6,208 nucleotides of DNA from an uncultured bacterium. GTDB lineage: Bacteria > Actinomycetota > Actinomycetes > S36-B12. Below, one piece after another: positions 1 through 4,476 of this stretch. The DNA is taken from assembly GCA_903940375.1 (NCBI GenBank), contig CAJAKT010000539.1:1-6208 (forward strand). Direction: 5' to 3'. The notes beneath the pieces are model-generated. The model was not told the DNA's origin, made no database searches, and worked only from the letters and a program-made list of their open reading frames with translations. Within the stretch, counting starts at the first letter, position 1; each line of letters begins with the position of its first letter. Made by a program: the position numbers and the translations under genes.

Positions 1-1
1 C

Positions 2-136
2 ACCATCGACGCCATCGAGCATCGGGCGTCCCCGGCCCGTCACGACGTGACGCTCACCCTGAGTCAGACCTCCGCCGCGTTCATCCTCGACGACGTCCAC
101 TTCGGCATCCTCGACACGTCCACGCTCGGCTTCTAG
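2..136 (+). CDS. Minor tail protein, C-terminal end (partial)
   Basis: An open frame enters from the left edge and stops at TAG 134-136; only the last 44 residues are visible. The end of the protein reads FILDDVHFGILDTSTLGF, a C-terminal style I associate with actinophage minor tail or tail-tip proteins that precede the fibre genes. The next gene begins 11 bases after the stop and its ribosome binding site lies in that gap, so the two are probably co-transcribed in the late operon. The tail assignment rests on position (upstream of a glycine-rich fibre and a lysis cassette) as much as on sequence. No domain can be judged from so short a piece. Confidence 0.7.
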   Translation, partial: TIDAIEHRASPARHDVTLTLSQTSAAFILDDVHFGILDTSTLGF

Positions 137-147
137 AAAGGGAACTC

Positions 148-1044
148 ATGGCAATCAAAACCTCCTGGGCCGCCGGGGATGTGCTCGCCGCCGCCGACCT
201 CACTGACACTTTCGCGGCCAAGTTGGCAGGTGTGAAGGCCGACACCGCCCCCGCGACTCCCGCGACTAACGACGTATGGCTCGACACGTCGGGCGCGGCT
301 GGCGTGTGGAAGATCTGGAACGGGTCCGCGTGGGTGTCTTTTAGCGGAGGGGCACCGGCAGCGGTCACGTCGACAACCGGCAGCCCCACGATCACTACCG
401 ACGGAACCGCAACCGTGTACAAGTTCACGGGCGACGGGACTCTCGTCGTAGGGACCGCCGGTCTAGTCACGGTGCTGGTCTGCGGTGCAGGTGGTGGGTC
501 CGGCTCTGCCTCATATGGTGGCGGCGGTTGCGGTGGCGGCGGTGCGCTTCTATCTATCGCATCGGCCTACCTATCGGCCGGAACTCTCAACGTCAAGGTT
601 GGGGCAGGTGGCGCGGGCGGTGCCTACTCGCGGGGCGGGGACTCCTACGTTGGTTCGCTCGTGTCGCCCGGTGGTGGCGGCGGTGGTGACGGCGGTAACA
701 ACACCATCACCAAGCCCGGCCAGCCCGGCGGTTCGGGCGGTGGAGGCGGGAGCTCGACCAGCGGGAGCAGCGTGGGCGGTGCCGGTGTCCTACTCCTGGG
801 GAATGCAGGGGGAACAGGAACCACATCTCCGGCGGCAGGGGGAGGCGCTGGAGGCGCGGCATCCGGCGGAACCGCTGGCGCGGGTCTTGCCAACTCGATC
901 ACCGGGAGTGCGGTGACGTATTGCGCGGGCGGGGGAACCGGATCGACAGCGGCGGGAGCGGCCAATACCGGAAACGGTGGGAGCGCGACTGCGGGCAACA
1001 CCGCGGCAGGCGGTTCGGGCGTCGTCATAGTGAGGGTGGGTTAG
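148..1044 (+). CDS. Glycine-rich tail fibre / adhesin-like minor tail protein
   Basis: A 298-residue protein probably located at the phage tail tip, where such proteins usually contact the host surface. The first ~65 residues contain DVWLDTS and VWKIWNGSAWVSF, a phrase common at the head of phage fibre proteins. Residues ~75-110 form a short beta-type segment (TVYKFTGDGTLVV). From ~115 to ~290 the chain is dominated by Gly, Ala and Ser with runs such as GGGGCGGGG. It ends GGSGVVIVRVG, the usual closing strand of phage and bacterial glycine-rich domains. Some glycine-rich phage adhesins fold as polyglycine-II helix bundles; that fold here is inference. The start at 148 is supported by AAAGGGA at 137-143. 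The receptor is unknown. Confidence 0.8.
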   Translation: MAIKTSWAAGDVLAAADLTDTFAAKLAGVKADTAPATPATNDVWLDTSGAAGVWKIWNGSAWVSFSGGAPAAVTSTTGSPTITTDGTATVYKFTGDGTLVVGTAGLVTVLVCGAGGGSGSASYGGGGCGGGGALLSIASAYLSAGTLNVKVGAGGAGGAYSRGGDSYVGSLVSPGGGGGGDGGNNTITKPGQPGGSGGGGGSSTSGSSVGGAGVLLLGNAGGTGTTSPAAGGGAGGAASGGTAGAGLANSITGSAVTYCAGGGTGSTAAGAANTGNGGSATAGNTAAGGSGVVIVRVG

Positions 1045-1046
1045 TC

Positions 1047-1313
1047 ATGGCGCATTTTGCGAGAGTCTCCGCAGGAATCGTTAGCGATGTTCATCCCGTG
1101 GCAAACGTGGTGATTACCGATCCCAACGGAGTCGAGCAGGAATCACTCGGGCAGGCGTTCCTCGCTGACCTGTGGGGAGGCGATCCCGCGGATTACATCC
1201 AATGCTCATACAACGCGACCATGCGCGGGGCATATCCCGGCGTCGGCTACCTGTGGAGCGGCACCGAGTTCGTTGACCCAAACCCGCCCATGCCCGAACC
1301 GGCCACGCCATGA
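1047..1313 (+). CDS. Small tail-fibre-associated protein
   Basis: An 88-residue protein starting MAHFARVSAGIVSDVHPVAN. It resembles a widespread family of small phage proteins encoded directly after tail fibre genes; typical members start MAHFA and contain a central pattern like CSYN...RGAYPGVGYLW, seen here at residues ~52-70. The role is unknown; a structural or fibre-chaperone role is only inferred from position. The frame is open further upstream (to 921), but that would overlap the fibre gene by over 100 bases. ATG 1047 lies two bases after the fibre stop, with GAGGGTGG about six bases upstream, so it is preferred. The tail is proline-rich (NPPMPEPATP). Confidence 0.75.
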   Translation: MAHFARVSAGIVSDVHPVANVVITDPNGVEQESLGQAFLADLWGGDPADYIQCSYNATMRGAYPGVGYLWSGTEFVDPNPPMPEPATP

Positions 1314-1381
1314 ACGAGGGCAGATGCCAAGGCTGGGTCCACGTCATCTGGGTCAACGGCATCGGCCGGGTCGCCCGATGA
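1310..1381 (+). CDS. Possible 23-residue small ORF
   Basis: ATG 1310 overlaps the TGA of the preceding gene (ATGA), as at several real junctions in this window, and the frame runs to TGA 1379-1381. The product would begin MNEGRCQGWVHVIW, short with four hydrophobic/aromatic positions but no clear membrane span. Only the ATGA coupling supports it; there is no separate ribosome binding site and no recognisable family. It could equally be untranslated spacer before the lysis cassette. Confidence 0.25.
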   Translation: MNEGRCQGWVHVIWVNGIGRVAR

Positions 1382-1430
1382 CCGCACTAGGACTCTGAGC
1401 GCCTACTAGGTAACTGACCTGCACCACCTG

Positions 1431-1452
1431 GCCCCCGGCATCCGTCGGGGGC
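1431..1452 (+). terminator. GC hairpin between tail and lysis genes
   Basis: A perfect 7-bp stem, GCCCCCG (1431-1437) with CGGGGGC (1446-1452), and an 8-base loop. It is followed by TTCACC rather than a T-run, so it is not a canonical intrinsic terminator. It sits just ahead of the lysis cassette and may act as a partial terminator, an mRNA processing or stability element, or may tune translation of the next gene. Confidence 0.5.
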
Positions 1453-1476
1453 TTCACCATGAGCGGGGAGCGTCGA

Positions 1477-1785
1477 ATGAGTGAGTGGACGGACACGCCG
1501 GGGGACTGGTTGGCGATCTTGAGCATCATGTCGATCATTCTCGCTGCCCTAGTGTGGCTGATCCGCGCCGTGACCTTGCAGGGCAAGCAGTTCCGCCCGA
1601 ATGGTGGGAACTCACTACGCGACACGGTGAACGACATCCGCACCGATCAGCGGTCGAGCCGTGACGAGATATCCGACCTGCGGACGATGCTCTTCGAGCA
1701 GAACGAGCGGGTGAACACCTCAATGGGCAAGGTTCACGCCCGCATCGATGACCATTTGCGCGACCACTTGAAGGGAACCCTGTGA
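1477..1785 (+). CDS. Membrane-anchored coiled-coil protein of the lysis cassette
   Basis: A 102-residue protein with one N-terminal membrane segment at ~12-33 (WLAILSIMSIILAALVWLI). A polar, charged and probably helical/coiled-coil region follows from ~45 to 100 (SLRDTVNDIRTDQRSS, EISDLRTMLFEQNERV). This design matches small membrane proteins next to holin and endolysin genes in actinophages (DUF2746-like, from memory). It may act in the holin system or regulate it; the role is inferred from position. ATG 1477 is preferred because GGGGAG lies six bases upstream. An in-frame ATG at 1459 would add MSGERR and overlap the region just after the hairpin. Its TGA overlaps the GTG start of the holin (GTGA), indicating coupled translation. 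Confidence 0.75.
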   Translation: MSEWTDTPGDWLAILSIMSIILAALVWLIRAVTLQGKQFRPNGGNSLRDTVNDIRTDQRSSRDEISDLRTMLFEQNERVNTSMGKVHARIDDHLRDHLKGTL

Positions 1786-2006
1786 CCAGCATCGGGAACT
1801 GGCTCGCCACCACTCCACTCGGCTCGGCCGCCAAGGTCTTCCTCGGCGTCCTGCTCGCCGCTGTCCTGCTGACGTGGACGAGCGAGGGTCAGATCAGCTT
1901 CGACCACTGGCAGACCTGGATCATCGGTGCCATCGCCATCGCCGTGCCGCCCATCATCAACTGGCTGAACCCGGCCGACGTCCGCTATGGGAAGGGCAAG
2001 TCATGA
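1782..2006 (+). CDS. Holin (two membrane segments)
   Basis: A 74-residue protein starting at GTG 1782, overlapping the upstream stop by four bases. There are two hydrophobic segments, ~16-33 (AAKVFLGVLLAAVLLTW) and ~45-62 (TWIIGAIAIAVPPIINWL), joined by a short polar loop with DHW. The tail is short and basic (RYGKGKS). Size, topology and placement directly before an endolysin are those of small actinophage holins; the r1t-type family is my best match, uncertain. Holins form the timed membrane lesions that release or activate the endolysin. The stop overlaps the endolysin ATG (ATGA). Confidence 0.85.
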   Translation: MTSIGNWLATTPLGSAAKVFLGVLLAAVLLTWTSEGQISFDHWQTWIIGAIAIAVPPIINWLNPADVRYGKGKS

Positions 2007-2647
2007 CGTATGCGCAGAAGCTGCGAGCCGCCCTCCTCGACCAGCTCGGCAAGGACTGGCTGGTGTTCATGCCGCGTTGGGATGTCCAGCGCAGGTGCGC
2101 GTGGCAGGGCAAGGGCGGCGTCCCGGCCGCGCTCATGCTGCATCACACGGCAGCGGCGGCGACCGACTCGGTCAACCCCAGGGCCGCGGGGAACCAGAAG
2201 GGCGCGAACCGGAACGTCATCACCTACATCCAGACCCACTACGAGGTGCCCGCCGCATCGTTCACCCTCGACAGGGACGGCACCGTCTACGTCCACTCAG
2301 CTCTGCCCGTTTGGCATGCGGGTTTGGGCACCTTCCAGGGCAAGCCCCCGTGGAACCAGCTCGGCATCCGTGCCGACACCGCCAACGACCACCTCCTCGG
2401 CGTGGAGATCATGAGCAAGGGGCTGAAGAAGGACTTCACCGTCGCCCAGCAGGACAGCCTGGTATTCCTGCTGCGGGCCTGCCGTGACGCCTCCGGCTGG
2501 GACAACGTCGGACTGCTCAGGCGTCCGCAGCACAAATCGTGGACGACCAGGAAGATCGACACCAGGTATTCCGACGCCGAGATCGGCGCGATGATCACGA
2601 AGTACGGGTTCACCGACGCCGTGCCGGACCCATCTCGTGACGCCTGA
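2003..2647 (+). CDS. Endolysin: N-acetylmuramoyl-L-alanine amidase (Amidase_2/PGRP fold)
   Basis: A 214-residue lytic enzyme predicted to cut the MurNAc-L-Ala amide bond of peptidoglycan. Family landmarks are: LMLHHTA (H47/H48, first zinc ligand), SFTLDRDGTVYVHS (86-99), VWHAG (103-107), LGVEIMSKG (E135), and PQHKSWTTRKIDTR, where H177 and D186 would be the remaining zinc ligands. The pattern HKxW...KID is typical of Amidase_2. The catalytic domain fills most of the chain; no LysM, SH3 or peptidoglycan-binding domain follows it. There is no signal peptide, so release through the upstream holin is expected. ATG 2003 is chosen because of the ATGA overlap with the holin and AAGGG about ten bases upstream; the open frame extending to 1874 runs through the holin gene. 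A lysA designation would be the usual actinophage name. Confidence 0.9.
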   Translation: MTYAQKLRAALLDQLGKDWLVFMPRWDVQRRCAWQGKGGVPAALMLHHTAAAATDSVNPRAAGNQKGANRNVITYIQTHYEVPAASFTLDRDGTVYVHSALPVWHAGLGTFQGKPPWNQLGIRADTANDHLLGVEIMSKGLKKDFTVAQQDSLVFLLRACRDASGWDNVGLLRRPQHKSWTTRKIDTRYSDAEIGAMITKYGFTDAVPDPSRDA

Positions 2648-2846
2648 GGAGCGAGCCCTGCGCGCTGCCCTCGCCGAGGAGATTCTCGCCGTCATTGACC
2701 GCAACAACGGGTTCCGCGACTGGCCGCATATGTACATGTTCGGGGCTATGGACGGCTTGCACCGAGCCGCTGCCATCGTGGCCGGCGACGCGCTGCACAT
2801 GCCGCCGATGATCGACCGGAGATCACACGGCCCCCGCATCGACTGA
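2637..2846 (+). CDS. Small unknown protein at the end of the lysis operon
   Basis: A 69-residue protein starting GTG 2637 and overlapping the endolysin end by 11 bases. It reads MTPEERALRAALAEEILAVI, then NNGFRDWPHMYMFGAMDGLHRAAAIVAGDAL, and looks mostly helical with no clear membrane segment. I do not recognise the family. The ribosome binding site is weak (GGACC), so expression probably depends on translational coupling to the endolysin. It is the last late gene before the terminator at 2861. A lysis accessory role would be a guess from position. Confidence 0.65.
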   Translation: MTPEERALRAALAEEILAVIDRNNGFRDWPHMYMFGAMDGLHRAAAIVAGDALHMPPMIDRRSHGPRID

Positions 2847-2860
2847 CCGCACCACCCAGA

Positions 2861-2896
2861 CGCCCCCACCCTCGACGCCACGCGAGGGTGGGGGCG
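2861..2896. terminator. Strong terminator between convergent lysis operon and integrase
   Basis: A perfect 14-bp stem (2861-2874 with 2883-2896) with an 8-base loop, followed on the plus strand by CTTT. It starts 14 bases after the last late gene and ends 11 bases before the convergent integrase stop. It should stop rightward late transcription; on the minus strand it could also act after int, though a T-run is lacking on that side. Confidence 0.85.
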
Positions 2897-2907
2897 CTTT
2901 GGCGTGT

Positions 2908-3702
2908 CTAGGCGACGGCGAGGACGGCGGCTCGCATGGCTTCATCGTCGACCAGAACGTAACGCTGAGTCGTCGCAAGCGAGGAGTGCCCGAGCAACTG
3001 CTGAACGGCCCGGATGTCGTGACTGCCCTGGTACGCCTTCGTCGCGAAGTAGTGCCGAAGACTGTGCGCGGTCCACGGCGGGGGAAGGGCGACCTCCAGT
3101 CTGCCGGCGACGTAGTCGGGGCCGACGTGCTCGCCGATGCGCACAGGTGACGGAAACGCCCAGCCGTGGACGCGTGCAAGTCGTCCGGCCAGCATGGGGT
3201 GCACCGGGATACGGCGAGTCCGCCCGCCCTTTCCGCACACGGTCAAGGACAGGCCGTCGACATCATCGGAGTGGACGGCGGCGATCTCCGCCCGGCGCAG
3301 CCCGGCGTAGCAGCCAAGCAGGAGCATGAGCGTGACCTCCTCGTCGGCTGTCACAAATGCCGAGCGGAGGTCCACGTCCGAGATGGGTCGCGGGACGGAG
3401 GGCGGCACATGCACCGGCCCGAGCCCGGCGGTCGGGTCCGACGCGACGAGTCCACCCGCCCGCGCCCAGGCATAGAACAGTCGCATGGACGAGATCAGAG
3501 ACTTGCGCGACTCGGGCTTGAGGTGGCTGTTGGCCACCATGAAGCCCACGATGTCGCCCGGCGTGGCCGCGAGCGGGTCGACGCGGGACGCGAGCCTGCG
3601 CAGATGCGACCCGCGCACTCGCTGCGTGCCGGCCGCCGCTCCTCGTGCCGTGAGCCAGTCAATCCACGTCGATACAGCATCCCCCGAAGTCATGAGCAGC
3701 AT
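2908..3702 (-). CDS. int: Tyrosine recombinase integrase
   Basis: A 264-residue site-specific recombinase that would join attP to the bacterial attB. The N-terminal helical core-binding domain spans ~6-82 (DAVSTWIDWLTARGAAAGT...RLFYAWARAGGL) and the catalytic domain ~105-255. The complete catalytic set is visible: R136 in GLRRAEI, K158 in GKGGRTRR, H213 and R216 in HSLRHYF, H239 in LLGHSS, and nucleophile Y248 in TQRYV. It is short for a phage integrase (lambda Int has 356 residues) and lacks room for a separate arm-binding domain, so it is Xer-like in build. The start at 3702 has GGGGGGA nine bases upstream; an in-frame ATG at 3720 would add six residues but has no visible ribosome binding site. 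The C-terminus reads RAAVLAVA. It lies downstream of rep on the same strand, separated by 26 bases. Confidence 0.95.
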   Translation of the reverse strand: MLLMTSGDAVSTWIDWLTARGAAAGTQRVRGSHLRRLASRVDPLAATPGDIVGFMVANSHLKPESRKSLISSMRLFYAWARAGGLVASDPTAGLGPVHVPPSVPRPISDVDLRSAFVTADEEVTLMLLLGCYAGLRRAEIAAVHSDDVDGLSLTVCGKGGRTRRIPVHPMLAGRLARVHGWAFPSPVRIGEHVGPDYVAGRLEVALPPPWTAHSLRHYFATKAYQGSHDIRAVQQLLGHSSLATTQRYVLVDDEAMRAAVLAVA

Positions 3703-3706
3703 GTCT

Positions 3707-3718
3707 ACTATTCCCCCC
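3707..3718 (-). promoter_or_regulatory. G-run box upstream of int, shared with rep promoter
   Basis: On the minus strand this reads GGGGGGAATAGT, four bases before the preferred int ATG at 3702. The rep gene has GGGGGGACATAGT at 4056-4068, six bases before its ATG. The int copy can be read as a ribosome binding site (GGGGGGA, nine bases from the start) or as a weak -10 (AATAGT). I see no convincing -35 at proper spacing. The function is therefore open. Confidence 0.4.
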
Positions 3719-3728
3719 ATCGAGTGCG

Positions 3729-4049
3729 TCAGGCGGCCATCCAGTAATCGAAGGGTTTCTGGTTCGAGTCCAGATGGGGGAGCCCGCCGTCAGGACCCCC
3801 ATCACGGGGGTCCTGACCTGTTTCCAGCCATGCCATTGGCACCCCTGTCCCGAATGCCCATGACAGCATGATGGGCCGCTTGACCTCTGATAGTTCGGTT
3901 GCCTGCTCGTAGCGACTGATGGATCGCTGAGCGATACCAGTCACTTTCGCAAACTCTGCCTGTGACATTCCCGTGTCCTCGCGGGCGTCGCGTAGGCGTC
4001 GGCCCAGCGTTCGCTGGGGGATGTGGCCGAAGCTGGGCTGATTACTCAT
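3729..4049 (-). CDS. rep: Phage repressor, XRE-type helix-turn-helix, with attP in its 3' end
   Basis: A 106-residue immunity repressor candidate. The HTH domain occupies ~15-66: LGRRLRDAREDTGMSQAEFA, then KVTGIAQRSISRYEQ as the recognition region. A short region VPMAWLETGQ follows, as in small Cro/C1-type actinophage repressors. The C-terminus (from ~L90) is encoded by the antisense of the tRNA-like attP core and ends FDYWMAA, a tail resembling ssrA-type degradation signals. Integration would change codon 102. ATG 4049 is chosen because a -10 box CATAGT lies six bases upstream, giving a leaderless mRNA; the frame is open to an ATG at 4088, which would lie upstream of the promoter. It precedes int on the same strand. 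No dimerisation or peptidase domain is present. Confidence 0.85.
   Translation of the reverse strand: MSNQPSFGHIPQRTLGRRLRDAREDTGMSQAEFAKVTGIAQRSISRYEQATELSEVKRPIMLSWAFGTGVPMAWLETGQDPRDGGPDGGLPHLDSNQKPFDYWMAA
3745..3784 (+). other. attP: attP core, 3' half of tRNA-Asn
   Basis: The sequence matches a tRNA from anticodon base 36 to the CC of CCA: AA (37-38), TCGAA (anticodon stem 3' strand), GGGTT (variable loop), TCTGG-TTCGAGT-CCAGA (a perfect 5-bp T arm), TGGGGGA (acceptor 3' strand), discriminator G73, CC. The AATCGAAGGGTT phrase and G73 fit actinobacterial tRNA-Asn(GTT) best. No 5' half exists here: at positions 32-35 the phage reads CCAG, lacking the universal T33. It is therefore not a tRNA gene but a core able to restore a host tRNA after integration. 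Phage genes on both sides identify it as attP. Exact core edges cannot be set without the host. Confidence 0.85.
3789..3817 (+). terminator. Hairpin next to attP, likely terminator of the rebuilt tRNA
   Basis: A perfect 12-bp stem (3789-3800 with 3806-3817) and a 5-base loop (ATCAC), beginning four bases after the tRNA-like 3' end and followed on the plus strand by CTGTTT. It lies inside the rep coding sequence (codons for about GQDPRDGGPDGG). On the minus strand no T-run follows, so rep transcription need not stop. In a lysogen it would sit just downstream of the restored tRNA gene. Confidence 0.6.
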
Positions 4050-4055
4050 GGCACC

Positions 4056-4085
4056 ACTATGTCCCCCCTGAGCCAAGTGGCGCAA
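4056..4085 (-). promoter_or_regulatory. Promoter of rep, leaderless
   Basis: On the minus strand: -35 TTGCGC (4085-4080), an 18-base spacer, and -10 CATAGT (4061-4056). Six bases (GGTGCC) follow before ATG 4049, which places the expected transcription start on or next to the A of the start codon. The same hexamers drive the divergent gene. Leaderless mRNAs are common in actinobacteria and for phage repressors. Confidence 0.6.
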
Positions 4086-4119
4086 CACGCCGGAGCATAT
4101 TGGCTTGCGCTAGGTGGCT
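4071..4119. promoter_or_regulatory. Inverted repeat between rep and the HTH gene, probable operator region
   Basis: TTGCGCCACTTGGCT on the minus strand (4085-4071) faces TTGCGCTAGGTGGCT on the plus strand (4105-4119), 12 of 15 bases alike, centred near 4095. A further 7-base inverted pair is TGGCGCA (4078-4084) with TGCGCCA (4123-4129). These overlap both -35 boxes, as expected for operators of the repressor and/or its divergent partner. Which protein binds which site cannot be told. Confidence 0.55.
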
Positions 4120-4133
4120 AAATGCGCCATAGT
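4105..4133 (+). promoter_or_regulatory. Early rightward promoter, leaderless
   Basis: -35 TTGCGC (4105-4110), a 17-base spacer and -10 CATAGT (4128-4133) lie upstream of ATG 4140. The six bases GCCGAC between the -10 and the ATG imply a transcript starting at the start codon. There is no Shine-Dalgarno sequence, consistent with that. Confidence 0.6.
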
Positions 4134-4139
4134 GCCGAC

Positions 4140-4322
4140 ATGAGTCAAGCCGCACATCTGCTCAGCACAGCCCAAGTGGCCGAGGTCCTGGGGGTGTCTA
4201 AAGCGACGGTGAAGCGCCTCGCGCTGTCGGGAGAACTTCCTCACGCGCTCAAACTGCCCGGCGATACCGGCGCTTACCTCTTCGACCGCAAGGACGTTGA
4301 GCGGCTCAAGGCCGCCGCATGA
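4140..4322 (+). CDS. Small HTH protein, excisionase/Cro-like
   Basis: A 60-residue DNA-binding protein with the MerR-like helix-turn-helix of the HTH_17/excisionase family: LLSTAQVAEVLGVSKATVKRLALSGELP (7-34), a wing KLPGDTGAYLF (38-48) and DRKDVERL. Its divergent position opposite rep is that of cro in lambdoid and cluster G-type phages, but the fold is that of phage excisionases. It could repress rep, direct excision, or both. The start at 4140 is preferred to the ATG at 4122 because the latter lies before the -10 box. The tail ERLKAAA ends in three alanines. It is the first gene of the rightward transcript. Confidence 0.85.
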   Translation: MSQAAHLLSTAQVAEVLGVSKATVKRLALSGELPHALKLPGDTGAYLFDRKDVERLKAAA

Positions 4323-4476
4323 CTGGCACCTGACCCCACAACTGTCCGGGCCGCCACTCCCCCGTGCGGCTCGGGCTCGCCCCGGAGGGCAGAAGCGTGG
4401 CGGGGGACGTGGGGAAGTGCCCCCGCCACGCGGCCTCTCCGGCCAACCGAACAGCCCTCCGAGAAAGGCAGACGAC
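4323..4476 (+). other. Non-coding leader between HTH gene and early operon
   Basis: I see no supportable gene in these 154 bases. They hold the hairpin listed separately and, at 4461-4468, GAGAAAGG, which serves as ribosome binding site for the gene at 4477. A four-codon ATGA-coupled reading (4319-4333) is too short to call. Confidence 0.6.
4395..4431 (+). terminator. Long-stem hairpin in the early leader
   Basis: A perfect 12-bp stem (GCGTGGCGGGGG 4395-4406 with 4420-4431) and a 13-base loop. GGCCTCTCC follows with no T-run, so a simple intrinsic terminator is unlikely. It lies between the HTH gene and the membrane-protein operon and could attenuate transcription, be a processing or stability element, or bind an anti-termination or other factor. 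Confidence 0.55.

Noticed and set aside
645..1028. Minus-strand Pro-rich frame opposite the glycine-rich gene
   Set aside because: Poly-Pro is the direct antisense consequence of GGN codons.
2297..2881. Minus-strand open frame opposite the endolysin
   Set aside because: It covers a well-supported amidase and the terminator; no family signal is seen.
3166..3747. Plus-strand open frame opposite int
   Set aside because: Composition is Arg/Pro/Gly-rich without a domain, and the opposite strand carries a full integrase with all catalytic residues.
3745..3784. A complete tRNA gene
   Set aside because: Only the 3' half pairs and reads as tRNA. Upstream bases lack T33 and any D arm or acceptor 5' strand, so it is an attachment core.
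4050..4139. Toxin-antitoxin pair formed by the two divergent HTH genes
   Set aside because: Divergent orientation, attP inside one gene and an adjacent integrase fit a lysogeny switch better; no toxin fold is seen.
4319..4333. Four-codon ATGA-coupled mini-ORF after the HTH gene
   Set aside because: Too short to support; no ribosome binding site or attenuator logic is evident beyond the later hairpin.
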